NCBI RefSeq assembly: GCF_016650635.1
Contig: NZ_JAEKFI010000002.1
Span: 496,001 to 560,000, forward strand
Length of the DNA: 64,000 nucleotides
Reading direction: 5' to 3'
From: Pseudomonas sp. TH43
GTDB lineage: Bacteria; Pseudomonadota; Gammaproteobacteria; Pseudomonadales; Pseudomonadaceae
Shown: one piece after another, positions 16,828 through 26,075 of the stretch
How positions within the stretch are numbered: the stretch's first letter is position 1
How the letters are laid out: every line of letters begins with the position of its first letter
The notes under the pieces: model-generated
What the model was told of the DNA's origin: nothing
The model's input: only the letters and a program-made list of their open reading frames with translations
The model's database searches: none
Translations under genes and position numbers: made by a program

Positions 16828-18879
16828 ATGTTCGCGCCGGCCAATGAAACCCACTTTGCCCTGACCATCGAAGGTCTCCCCGCCGACTTTCAGGTGTTTA
16901 CCCTGCAAGGCCGGGAAGCCATCAGCCAGCCCTTCGTTTTCGAGGTGGAACTGGTCAGTGAAAAACCGTCGCTGGACCTCGAAACCCTCCTGCACAAACC
17001 GGCCTTCCTGCAACTGTCGCCCGACGGCAGCGGCATCCACGGCCAGATCTACCGCGCCGCGCAGGGCGACTCGGGCAAACGCCTGACGCGTTATTCGCTG
17101 ACCCTGCGCCCGCAACTGGCGTACCTCGCGCACCGCATCAACCAGCGCATCTTCCAAAACCTCAGCGTGCCGAAAATCATCGGCCAGGTGCTGGAAGAAC
17201 ACGGCATCCAAAGCAATGCCTACGCCTTCCAGACCGGCTCGGTCTACCCCGAGCGCATTTATTGCGTGCAATACGACGAGTCGGACCTGCATTTCATCCA
17301 GCGCCTGTGCGAGGAAGAAGGTATCCATTACCACTTCCAGCACAGCGCCACGGCGCACAAACTGATCTTCGGCGATGACCAGACGGTGTTCCCGAAACTC
17401 CAACCCGTGGCCTATCAGCAAGACTCCGGCATGGTCGCCAGCGACCCGGTGATCAAGCGCTTCGACCTGCGCCTGGAAACCCGTACCAGCCGCACCACGC
17501 GCCGCGATTACGATTTCGAAAAACCGCGAATCACCCTCGAAAGCGACAACCGTGGCGACGCCCTGCCCGACCTCGAGGATTACGACTACCCCGGCCGCTT
17601 CGTCGACCGCGCGCGCGGCAAACACCTGGCCAAACGCGCCCTCGAACGCCACCGCAGCGACTTCCAGTTGGCCGAAGGCAAAAGCGATCAACCGTTGCTG
17701 GTCAGCGGCCATTTCCTCGCGCTCACCGCGCACCCGAAAGCCAAGTGGAACGACCTCTGGCTGCTCACCGAAGTCCACCACGGAGGCAAACAGCCGCAAG
17801 TGCTCGAAGAATCGGTGACCAGCGACACCACCGCACTCAAAGACGATTTCCACCAGGGCTACCGCAACCGCTTCCAGGCCACGCCGTGGGACGTCCCCAA
17901 CCGCCCGCCCCTGCACCACGCCAAATCGCGCATCCTCGGCAGCCAAAGCGCCGTGGTGACCGGTCCCAAAGGTGAAGAGATCCACTGCGACGAATACGGT
18001 CGCGTCAAAGTCCAGTTCCACTGGGACCGCGAAGGCCAGGCCGACGACAAAACCAGCTGCTGGCTACGCGTGTCTTCAGCCTGGGCCGGCGCCCAGTACG
18101 GCGGGATCGCCATCCCGCGTATTGGCATGGAAGTGCTGGTCACCTTCCTTGAAGGCGACCCCGACCAGCCACTGATCAGCGGCTGCCTGTACCACAAGGA
18201 AAACACCGTCCCCTATGCGCTGCCGGCGAACAAGACGCGCACGACGTTCAAGACCCTGAGCTCGATGGGTGGTGGCGGTTACAACGAACTGCGTATCGAG
18301 GACAAGAAAGGTCAGGAGCAGATCTATCTGCATGCCCAGCGCGATTGGGATGAAAACATCGAGCACGACCAGAAGATTCGGGTCGGCAATGAGCGGCACG
18401 ATACGGTTGAGAAGAACAGCTACACGGAATTCAAGGCCGAAGAACATCACACGGTTTATGAAGACCGTAAAGTTGAGGCGCAGGCCAGTGACCACCTAAC
18501 GGTTGGGGTGAATCAGCACGTCAAGATTGGTACTGGGCAGTTCATGGATGCGGGGCAGGAAATTCACCTGAGCAGCGGCATGAAAGTGGTGATGGAGGCT
18601 GGCGCAGAGCTGACCCTGATCGGCGGTGGCAGCTTCATCAAGATCGACGCCGCTGGCGTTACCATGAGCGGGCCGGTGATCAACATCAACTCGGGCGGTG
18701 GCCCGGGCAGTGGCACTGGGGCAGCGCCGTTGTTGCCGGGACCGTTGAAACAGGCGGATGCGGATAAGGCTGGGCAGTTGTTGGTGCCGGCGCAGCGGCA
18801 GGCGTTGATGCGTCGCACGCCACGCTGTGAAATTTGCGAAAAAGCTGCCGCGCAAGCAGCGAAGGACGCCGCCAAATGA
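16828..18879 (+). CDS. vgrG: T6SS spike protein VgrG
   Basis: ATG 16828 with GAGGA gives 683 residues. The gp27-like N-terminal part includes YCVQYDESDLHFIQRLCEEEG, split by convention at residue 150 or so, and the gp5 OB-fold carries DEYGRVKVQFHWDREG and WAGAQYGGIAIPRIGMEV. The needle repeats (residues about 520-620) contain KVVMEAGAELTL. No C-terminal enzymatic domain follows; the tail ends with a Cys-containing CEICEKAAAQAAKDAAK. Cargo is therefore expected to be loaded through the adjacent DUF4123 adaptor. An upstream in-frame codon at 16738 runs through the hairpin and was rejected. Confidence 0.95.
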   Translation: MFAPANETHFALTIEGLPADFQVFTLQGREAISQPFVFEVELVSEKPSLDLETLLHKPAFLQLSPDGSGIHGQIYRAAQGDSGKRLTRYSLTLRPQLAYLAHRINQRIFQNLSVPKIIGQVLEEHGIQSNAYAFQTGSVYPERIYCVQYDESDLHFIQRLCEEEGIHYHFQHSATAHKLIFGDDQTVFPKLQPVAYQQDSGMVASDPVIKRFDLRLETRTSRTTRRDYDFEKPRITLESDNRGDALPDLEDYDYPGRFVDRARGKHLAKRALERHRSDFQLAEGKSDQPLLVSGHFLALTAHPKAKWNDLWLLTEVHHGGKQPQVLEESVTSDTTALKDDFHQGYRNRFQATPWDVPNRPPLHHAKSRILGSQSAVVTGPKGEEIHCDEYGRVKVQFHWDREGQADDKTSCWLRVSSAWAGAQYGGIAIPRIGMEVLVTFLEGDPDQPLISGCLYHKENTVPYALPANKTRTTFKTLSSMGGGGYNELRIEDKKGQEQIYLHAQRDWDENIEHDQKIRVGNERHDTVEKNSYTEFKAEEHHTVYEDRKVEAQASDHLTVGVNQHVKIGTGQFMDAGQEIHLSSGMKVVMEAGAELTLIGGGSFIKIDAAGVTMSGPVININSGGGPGSGTGAAPLLPGPLKQADADKAGQLLVPAQRQALMRRTPRCEICEKAAAQAAKDAAK

Positions 18880-19754
18880 GTTACCCGTCGAACGCCAACT
18901 TTTTGCTGATCGACGGAGTCCTGCGTCCTGATGCGATCCCAAGTCTGTATCAACTTGGCGAACCGTTAGAGATCGAACCGTTGTACTTGGGAACGCGGTG
19001 GGCAGAGTTGAAGGATTTGGGGCCGATACTGGTCAAGTCTTTGGGTTCCACTAATCTACTGACGCAGACGTACCAAAATGCTGACCAGCAGATTGACGCC
19101 AGTCTGCTCTCCAGCCGAGCGCCCATCAGCATCGTCGCCGATCACTTGAGACGGTTCATCGCTCCCTCCGATGTACTGGGGGGCAATGGCATGCTGCGCT
19201 TCGCCGACCCGCTGGTCACTCGGCATTGGCTCGGCAGTTATCAGGGCGAACATCTGGATGCGATACTTGGTCCGATTGAAACGTGGTCGATGCCTGAAGA
19301 GCTGCATTCCTGGGAGTCAGCCGCCGCCGCTCAATGGGTAAATTTTCAGCGTAACTCCCCGACACCGCAGTGGAAGGATAACTACGCCCTGTTGGGTCAG
19401 GCACAATTGGACGCTCTTGCTCAGGCTGCACGCTGGCAATTTATCGAGCGACTGCACGATAATTTTGAGCAATACCATCCTCGGCCTCTATCAACCCTGG
19501 ACAAAAGCATTCGTACCGAGTGGTTTTCTCGACGGTTGGACGAAGCGCAAGCCTGGGGGTTGTCGAGCGAACGTAGTCTCGCTATCTGGGTTGAATACAG
19601 CCTGCGTTGGGGCGCAGGATTCAGCGAAAGCCCCAAAGGGCCTTATCAGGATTGGTTGGCCCGTACCCCCGAGGCCCCCAGACTCGCACCGGAAATACGT
19701 ATCCAGCAGATGGATAACGATTGCCTGGACATCGAAATAAACAAGGAAGTGTGA
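18876..19754 (+). CDS. DUF4123-domain T6SS effector adaptor (Tap/TEC-like)
   Basis: The gene begins in the ATGA overlap with vgrG and encodes 292 residues. The N-terminal half (NFLLIDGVLRPDAIPSLYQL, and ELKDLGPILVKSL near residue 45) matches the DUF4123 fold. These chaperones load a cognate effector onto the VgrG tip. The position between vgrG and a large effector gene, with overlaps on both sides, is the standard arrangement. The C-terminal half is charged and helical and would hold the specificity region. Confidence 0.88.
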   Translation: MSYPSNANFLLIDGVLRPDAIPSLYQLGEPLEIEPLYLGTRWAELKDLGPILVKSLGSTNLLTQTYQNADQQIDASLLSSRAPISIVADHLRRFIAPSDVLGGNGMLRFADPLVTRHWLGSYQGEHLDAILGPIETWSMPEELHSWESAAAAQWVNFQRNSPTPQWKDNYALLGQAQLDALAQAARWQFIERLHDNFEQYHPRPLSTLDKSIRTEWFSRRLDEAQAWGLSSERSLAIWVEYSLRWGAGFSESPKGPYQDWLARTPEAPRLAPEIRIQQMDNDCLDIEINKEV

Positions 19755-22700
19755 TGACTCAGCCCGCGACCGAAGCTCAACTGAAACAGGCCAACCGAAA
19801 CCAGGCATTTACCAATGCACAAATGGGCTCGGGGCAGTGCTCATTGATGGCCGGTGAAGTCGCCATATTTCCTGTGCGTTATGCGGTGGACGAATCACCG
19901 AAAAAAGGCACAAATCAGGGTCCTAACCCTCTTCCCAAGGACTGGACAGGCAAGCCGACTGAACTGAGAACCCGCAGTTACACCCTGCGCCAACTGCGCG
20001 ACGGCTGGCTATATGTTTGGGACAGCGTCGCCAAGACTTTCCATGAATACGAAGTCAAAGGTCACCAGTTCACGCGCCACAAATGGGCTGATGGTCAACT
20101 GAATAAGGATGTGCGCAACAACCCCGGCGAAACGCACCCATACCTGCTCTATCCCCGTCGCAATCAGCTGCGTATCGCTTACTCGCCCGTCCAGTGGACC
20201 TGGCGTATGTGCGAACTGATGCGCAGCAGTGCGACTCAGCAGACCCAATGGATGCGTAAGGTCAACCTGGATAGCTTTTGCAGCAGTGGCAAAGCAGGCC
20301 ATGGCGGCCCGATCACAGAACTGGGTAAAAGTGTCGCGGACATCCTCGCTGCAGGCGAAAGCGCCCCCACTTTCTTAAGCACCCTGCTGCCCACTCAAAC
20401 GCCTGAGAAAGGTGGCGAATTCAAGCCCGCATTCGAAGAGGCATTGGTACGCGGCAAAGTGCCTGAACAGGACACTGCCCTTTTTATTGCACTGGATGAC
20501 CCGCTGGGAATAGTTGATGACTTGACCATGAACCTTGCTGGCAGGCTCATGGAACAGGGGCAGTTTGAAAAGCTGAATCAATACAAACTGCAAAGCGCGA
20601 TAGCTGTGCAAAACCTGTGTGGCTTCGACACCAACGCATTTACGCCCGACTCGATCAAAGATCCGATCAAGCGCCAATACTACGCCGATGATCTTTACAG
20701 CCTTCTGGGCACTAATGATGAAATGGAGCGCGGCAAGGACATTGTGACTGGCGATCAAGCCGCGATGGTGGAGATGGGCTCAGCCCCTTCGACGGCAAAG
20801 GCCCAAGCCAAATTTAAAGCTAAATGGGGACACCTACCCGATCAGAAAAAATGGCAATCAGCCCTTGAAGAATGGAACGCCAAGCGCTATTGGCGCGAAG
20901 ACGTGCGCTTTAACGAGGTACAGAAGTACCTGAGCAAAACCACTACCGAAGCACAACGGCTTCAAGAGCATTGCAAACGCAGCGAGCAGGACCTGCTCAA
21001 GTGGCTGGACATGCTCAGCCCCAGTGCTGAAGCGGTCTTTCATGACACCGCCGATGAAGCGCAAGCCTGCCTACTTCTCGAAACCGCCCACGCGCTCTAC
21101 ACCGTGCTGGCCAATGGAGAAAAAGGCCAGGAATGGTTGTGCAAACAGGCCAAGGAACCGAGCAAGCTGTTCGGCATGGCATTGTTCAACTTCAACCCGG
21201 AACTCGCCACCCTGATCAAGCAGGTGACGCACAACTTCACTACTACCGGTAATCTGGACGAACAAGGCCGCGAAAGTGACGGCAGCGCCGCGACTTTAAC
21301 GCCGACCTCATCCAGCGACGCCACGAACATCGCCACCCGAGTTGCAGAAATCAAAGCGGTGCTGGACCTCGATGTCGTCAAAAACAGCAAGCTTTACAAA
21401 GCAATGAGCAGCGCTGCCAAGCAATCCTTGACTACGTTGATCAAAGTCGCCAACAACCAGGCCAAAGATGCATGGCATGGATTGAGCACCCTGCTGTTAC
21501 CAGCGATGAAACAAGAAATCGCACTGACACTCGCTGTGCCGCAAGTGCTGATTTCCACTGAAATTTCCAGCGCAACTCAACTCTCCTACAATCCGACCTA
21601 CCAGCGTGAATATCAAGCCTGGCAGATGAAGCTGACAACCCTGAACAACAAAATTACGGGTGCCAAAGGCGTATTGGGCCGCCCGGGTGCTGCTTACGAT
21701 CAGCGTTCGGCGCGGATTTCCCTGCAAGTTTTTGAAGAAGAACTGAAAGCCCTCTTCTTGACGCGCCCCAACCAAATCGTAGCGAAAGCATCCGGCAGTA
21801 CTCGACTGAGCGCAGGTCTACCAAAAATAAATGGTTGGTTGCGCGACTTAGGGCAGTCAGAGGTAGTGGCGCAGCTCAAAATTGCGGGAACACATGAGTA
21901 TTTGGTGCGTACCAAAAGCTGGATGGGGCAAAACCTGGGCAATGCTTTGCCTGCGTTGCTGGTTGGTTTGAATGTGTGGAACGTTTTCAACACAGCTAAG
22001 CAGGCGCAAAACGATGGTCAATTTTCTGCTGATGAAGCGCGCTTAGTGGGGTCAAGCGCAGCCTACGCGGCCAATGCAATTGCTGCCTTATGGGTTGGGC
22101 CAGCCTGGAGCCGTGCGGGAGGAATGACGGCTGAACTAGGCCAAAAAACTCGGAGTGTGGCTCAAGCTTCCTATAAAAATTGGCTATCAGCAGCTAAAAA
22201 AGCCACGGCTGTCGGAGATAGTGCCAAAGCAGCGATGGCAAGCGAGTTCGCAGCGGCTTCAAAAGGTCTGATATTTCGTACCATGACATGGGCTGTTTTT
22301 GGAGTCATTGCGACGGGGCTTGAGGCTTGGCAGATTTCCAAAGACGTCAACGGTGCCACGAGTGGCGAAGAAGAAGCGCTACTGTGGGCGAAGTTTGGTG
22401 TGACTTTCGGAATGTCGTTAGTTGCAACGGGCCAATTGGCTGGTATGGCGCTCGGCCCTTTGTTCAGCTTTGCGTGGGTAATGTCCGGTCCTGTAACAAT
22501 CATTTTGGCAATTCTCGGAATCGCTTATTTGATGATCACAATGGCCGCTAATCGCTACAAGCGCGATGGATTGCGTCTATGGCTATACCGTTGTAATTGG
22601 GGTCTCGGCGCGGAACCCGAGTGGTTAGGCGACGAGGGCTATCAAAAACAGACGCAGGCACTACTAGAAACCTTACAGCGCCCCAGCGTTTTGGGTAGAG

Positions 22701-23233
22701 CGTTGTATTACGGGGGCGGCAGCACACCTCGAAAATGGCTGGGCTTCTGGGTCCAGATTCAATTGCCTTCTACATTACAGAGACAAGAAGTGACCCTGCA
22801 ACCGGCTATGGTCGAAATCAACTATCTTTCGCCGAACGAACTCCAGTTCACGAAAGAACGCTTTTACGAACAATTTCTCAACGGAAATTGGGTCGACCCA
22901 AAACAGCTCGGTAAATTACCCGATGGTCCAATCATCGGATCCAACCCGGCTGACTTCAAATACTCCGACACCGCCCCCCATCGACTGTGGCAAGTGTGGA
23001 TCAACTCGTCGACAGAAAGCCCCGTTCTTGAGGTAGAGGTCAAATACCCACCAGGAGTGCTTCAACGCAAAGATAAACGCGGTTATATGTTTCGACTAGC
23101 GCTCGAAAGGACTCCAAGTGAAGCCGACCGAGCCAACAACGCCTTCAGCGGCGAGCTAAAGGAAGACATTGTGTTAAATAAAAAAAGCACCATGTTTTTG
23201 AAATTGGCTGTGCCTAACGGAATAGTAAAATGA
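19754..23233 (+). CDS. VasX-like T6SS effector, predicted pore-forming (BTH_I2691-type)
   Basis: This 1159-residue protein starts at ATG 19754, overlapping the adaptor stop, behind AAGGAAG. The N-terminus has the VasX-type toxin region: CSLMAGEVAIFPVRYAV, then YTLRQLRDGWLYVWD and the FHEYEVKG block. The middle (about 150-700) is helical without a recognised enzyme motif. Residues about 726-934 hold four or five hydrophobic segments: LPALLVGLNVWNVF, ANAIAALWVGPAW, MTWAVFGVIATGLEAW, and a long pair ending VTIILAILGIAYLMITMAA. This suggests colicin-like pore formation in the target inner membrane. A soluble tail of about 225 residues follows. From about 21.8 kb on, base composition becomes visibly A/T-richer. 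Confidence 0.85.
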   Translation: MTQPATEAQLKQANRNQAFTNAQMGSGQCSLMAGEVAIFPVRYAVDESPKKGTNQGPNPLPKDWTGKPTELRTRSYTLRQLRDGWLYVWDSVAKTFHEYEVKGHQFTRHKWADGQLNKDVRNNPGETHPYLLYPRRNQLRIAYSPVQWTWRMCELMRSSATQQTQWMRKVNLDSFCSSGKAGHGGPITELGKSVADILAAGESAPTFLSTLLPTQTPEKGGEFKPAFEEALVRGKVPEQDTALFIALDDPLGIVDDLTMNLAGRLMEQGQFEKLNQYKLQSAIAVQNLCGFDTNAFTPDSIKDPIKRQYYADDLYSLLGTNDEMERGKDIVTGDQAAMVEMGSAPSTAKAQAKFKAKWGHLPDQKKWQSALEEWNAKRYWREDVRFNEVQKYLSKTTTEAQRLQEHCKRSEQDLLKWLDMLSPSAEAVFHDTADEAQACLLLETAHALYTVLANGEKGQEWLCKQAKEPSKLFGMALFNFNPELATLIKQVTHNFTTTGNLDEQGRESDGSAATLTPTSSSDATNIATRVAEIKAVLDLDVVKNSKLYKAMSSAAKQSLTTLIKVANNQAKDAWHGLSTLLLPAMKQEIALTLAVPQVLISTEISSATQLSYNPTYQREYQAWQMKLTTLNNKITGAKGVLGRPGAAYDQRSARISLQVFEEELKALFLTRPNQIVAKASGSTRLSAGLPKINGWLRDLGQSEVVAQLKIAGTHEYLVRTKSWMGQNLGNALPALLVGLNVWNVFNTAKQAQNDGQFSADEARLVGSSAAYAANAIAALWVGPAWSRAGGMTAELGQKTRSVAQASYKNWLSAAKKATAVGDSAKAAMASEFAAASKGLIFRTMTWAVFGVIATGLEAWQISKDVNGATSGEEEALLWAKFGVTFGMSLVATGQLAGMALGPLFSFAWVMSGPVTIILAILGIAYLMITMAANRYKRDGLRLWLYRCNWGLGAEPEWLGDEGYQKQTQALLETLQRPSVLGRALYYGGGSTPRKWLGFWVQIQLPSTLQRQEVTLQPAMVEINYLSPNELQFTKERFYEQFLNGNWVDPKQLGKLPDGPIIGSNPADFKYSDTAPHRLWQVWINSSTESPVLEVEVKYPPGVLQRKDKRGYMFRLALERTPSEADRANNAFSGELKEDIVLNKKSTMFLKLAVPNGIVK

Positions 23234-23982
23234 TTCATACAATATTCAATTTCAACAAAGCACCTGATTTACCGCCGCAACTCCAATGGAAGTACTCTGC
23301 AGAACCAGAGCTTTTGGAATGGGCCATTCGCGCACGAAACTACAACACATTCGTGGCTAATTGCATGCTTGCTTTTATGGCTGCAATCACGCTCGGCGGT
23401 TCTTTCATTATGTATTCTGTCTATGAAGGAATGAGCCAGCCATGGCGAACCTTATCGTGTGTATTTTTCTTTTTTTTCATATTATTTACGATTTCGTGCA
23501 TGACCCACCAGCGGGTAAGTTTTGCTTATCGCTTTACCAAGTCTGGAATTGAGTATTGCGAGTGGAAATCCCCCGCCAAATGGACATTAACTTTCGTTAA
23601 GTGGTTCGCCGGTGTAACTGCGATTATTTTCATTTTTCTGGCAACGATTGATCCAGTTTTTTTGATAGGCGCGATGGTAGGCCCTGGAGGCATGGGATTG
23701 ATGTATCTATCGATGGCAAACTCTAAAAACTATCAAAACTTGCACACCGAGTATCACCACCATTTCTTACAATGGAAAGAACTAAAAAAACTAATAATAT
23801 CAACAAACAGAAACATGGTAGAACTTGAGTATGGCGTACCACAAAAAAACTCCAAGCACCTAGCATTAGGAAGCCTCTATGTTTTTTTTGACTCACAAAG
23901 AGAAGAAGCGACTGATATTATTAAATCCAACTTACCACTCGAGGCCACCTGCACAACGGAGAAAGTCGATGTCTTAAATTAG
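23230..23982 (+). CDS. Polytopic membrane protein, candidate immunity protein
   Basis: The start overlaps the effector stop (ATGA), giving 250 residues. There are about four membrane helices: MLAFMAAITLGGSFIMYSV, LSCVFFFFFILFTISC, VTAIIFIFLATIDPVFLIGAM and PGGMGLMYLSMA. A basic cytosolic tail of about 90 residues follows. No family name was recognised. Position and translational coupling make it the best candidate for the cognate immunity protein, since VasX-type pore formers are neutralised by membrane immunity proteins. The gene is strikingly A/T-rich with rare codons (ATA, TTA, AAA), unlike the metabolic genes, indicating recent transfer together with the effector's tail. Confidence 0.7.
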   Translation: MIHTIFNFNKAPDLPPQLQWKYSAEPELLEWAIRARNYNTFVANCMLAFMAAITLGGSFIMYSVYEGMSQPWRTLSCVFFFFFILFTISCMTHQRVSFAYRFTKSGIEYCEWKSPAKWTLTFVKWFAGVTAIIFIFLATIDPVFLIGAMVGPGGMGLMYLSMANSKNYQNLHTEYHHHFLQWKELKKLIISTNRNMVELEYGVPQKNSKHLALGSLYVFFDSQREEATDIIKSNLPLEATCTTEKVDVLN

Positions 23983-23990
23983 AGCACAAA

Positions 23991-24104
23991 TGGTGAAAAC
24001 CGTTGCCACCCGAGCAATAGGCCAATTGTTCCCCTGAACTGGAAGAAGCTATCGCCAAGCGGGAAGCCGAATTAGCCGCCCAGACGGATCAAGCATTAGC
24101 TTGA
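23991..24104 (+). pseudogene. Decayed 3' remnant of an array gene (copy 0)
   Basis: In frame this reads Trp-stop-KPLPPEQ-stop-ANCSPELEEAIAKREAELAAQ and on to QALA-stop. It matches the last 37 residues of the array proteins (WSKPLPPEQWAKRSSELEEA) but has two internal stops and no upstream body. The same 36-bp spacer as between the other copies follows it. So a former copy of this gene family ended here and its body was lost or replaced by the preceding immunity candidate. Confidence 0.85.
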
Positions 24105-24140
24105 TGATGAGTAGCAGGACTTACAACCCAAGGGCAGCAC

Positions 24141-25088
24141 ATGAGTACGCCACCGGCAGGCACCACAAAAAAACGGTTGTTTTCGCGCAACGATTATTTG
24201 GCGCCGCTGCCCATCCCTACCGGCGAAAAACCCTCAGATGTACTCAACACTATCTGGCGCAAGAACGATACGTTTCTCGATATTGGTAACTACAGCGTAG
24301 GATCAACGGTAATGGTCATGTGGCCAACACTAATGCTGTTTTTATCTCTGGCCTTTGGTTTCAGAAATATTTCACCAGATCTCAGTATTTTTATTCTTAT
24401 TGGTGGTGGGATCATTATCGGAATTCCATCCATGATTCTGGTGCAGGGTTTGTTACGCCCAGTACCGTTACCGATACGATTCAACCGCCAGCGCCGTGAG
24501 GTATGCGTCCCGCGAGAGGGCGGCGAATATTGGATAGTTCCGTGGGAGAGCGTAACCGCAGCGGCAACGCAGCACTCCTCGGTAAGCCAGGCAGGTAAAG
24601 CCACCATGGGCCTTTTAATCATTGGATTTGAGAACCCAGATCCACAGGCAAAAGATCACAACAAACACTTTTCACTGGGTTTTAACTGTGGCGGCGGCAC
24701 CACCGCCATGGCGCTTTGGGAATGCATGCGTAGTTACATGGAAATCGGTCCGAATGCTGTTGAGGACCAGACGGCTCGTTTCGACAGATCCAAAGGAATA
24801 TGGGCTACCTATTTCGACGATCTGAAGAAAGCCGCTAAGTTGAGAGGATGGCTTGTAACCGCTTTGTGGGAAGGCTTTTGCGGAATTTTCATTTTTAATA
24901 CGCTGCTGATTGACGTACTTGAACGCTGGAAATTGAATCCGCCGCCCGACCTGACCTATCCCGAAATCATTGAATGGTCGAAACCGCTGCCGCCCGAGCA
25001 GTGGGCCAAGCGTTCCTCAGAACTGGAAGAAGCTATCGCGAAGCGTGAAGCCGAACTAGCCGCTCAGACAGATCAAGCATTAGCTTAA
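24141..25088 (+). CDS. Array membrane protein, copy 1 (candidate T6SS immunity family)
   Basis: 315 residues. The conserved cytosolic N-terminus (KKRLFSRNDYLAPLPIPTG) is followed by a membrane hairpin (about residues 53-112), then a conserved FNRQRREVCVPREGGEYWIV region resembling what databases call DUF6708 (name not verified). A third hydrophobic segment lies at about 245-265 (LWEGFCGIFIFNTLLIDVL), and a charged tail WSKPLPPEQWAKRSSELEEA ends the protein. Function is not established. Placement after a VasX-like effector and its immunity candidate, and the amplification, suggest immunity or orphan-immunity proteins. Confidence 0.75.
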   Translation: MSTPPAGTTKKRLFSRNDYLAPLPIPTGEKPSDVLNTIWRKNDTFLDIGNYSVGSTVMVMWPTLMLFLSLAFGFRNISPDLSIFILIGGGIIIGIPSMILVQGLLRPVPLPIRFNRQRREVCVPREGGEYWIVPWESVTAAATQHSSVSQAGKATMGLLIIGFENPDPQAKDHNKHFSLGFNCGGGTTAMALWECMRSYMEIGPNAVEDQTARFDRSKGIWATYFDDLKKAAKLRGWLVTALWEGFCGIFIFNTLLIDVLERWKLNPPPDLTYPEIIEWSKPLPPEQWAKRSSELEEAIAKREAELAAQTDQALA

Positions 25089-25124
25089 TGATGAGTAGCA
25101 GGACTTAAAACACAAGGGCAGCAC

Positions 25125-26038
25125 ATGAGTACGCCACCGGCAGGCACCACAAAAAAACGATTGTTTTCGCGCAACGACTATTTAGCGCCGCTACCCATTC
25201 CAACCGGTGAAAAACCCTGTGATGTGCTTAACACCATCTGGCGAAAAAACGAGGTTTTTCTCGACATCGGAAACCACAGCATCGGTTCAGCCGTGATGGT
25301 GATCTGGCCGGTGGTGATACTTTTTTTAGCATTAGCTTATTTTTTTGACGATCCGGACGCCTTAATCTTGGGGGCCTGCATTACAGGCATCCCGATTCTG
25401 TTTTTGATTCAAGGGCTTTTTCGCGCAGTGCCTTTACCTATTCGCTTTAACCGTCAACGCCGCGAGGTATGTGTTCCGCGAGAGGGGGGCGAATATTGGA
25501 TAGTCCCGTGGGAGAACGTAACCGCAGCGGCGACGCAGCACTCCTCGGTAAGCCAAGCAGGTAGGCAACCATGGGCTTGTTAATCATTGGTTTTGAGAAC
25601 CCTGACACGCAGGCAACAGAAGACAACAAACATTTTTCACTGAGCTTCAACTGTGGCGGCGGTACGACGGCCATGGCGTTGTGGGAGTGCACCCGCAGCT
25701 ACATGGAAATAGGGCCGGACCCTGTGCCTGATAGCGGAGTGGGTGTTGCTCCGTACGAAGAAACACAGATCGGTTCAATCATCACCGACTTGCGCAAGGG
25801 AGACATGCTGAATGTCTTATGGGGAATATTCTGCATCACGATTCTAGGAACCTATGTAGCAGAGAAATTGCAGGACATGACGCTTTCCCACCCGCCCGAA
25901 CTCACCTACCCCAACATCGTGGAATGGTCAAAACCACTGCCACCCGAACAATGGGCCAAGCGTTCCTCAGAACTGGAAGAAGCTATCGCCAAGCGTGAAG
26001 CCGAATTAGCCGCCCAAACAGCTCAAGCATTAGCTTGA
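25125..26038 (+). pseudogene. Array membrane protein, copy 2, frameshifted
   Basis: The first part (25125-25583) encodes 152 residues that match copy 1 up to SVSQAG and then run out of frame into RQPWAC-stop. The second part continues in another frame from ATG 25571 (MGLLIIGFENPDTQ) to 26038 with the family's full C-terminus. Compared with copies 1 and 3, the sequence after GCAGGTA is one base shorter (GGCAACC against AAGCCACC), so one base was lost near 25563-25567. Its membrane hairpin and its 225-275 region differ from the other copies. The second piece has no convincing ribosome site. Confidence 0.8.
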
Positions 26039-26075
26039 TGATGAGTAGCGGGACTTATAAACCCGAGGGCAGCAC

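Noticed and set aside
16762..18021. Leftward open frame antisense to vgrG
   Set aside because: Composition is repetitive and Val/Ala/Gly/Phe-rich; vgrG on the other strand is unambiguous.
25555..25590. Programmed frameshift in array copy 2
   Set aside because: No slippery run or downstream pseudoknot is evident, and the sister copies are in frame; a simple deletion is more likely.
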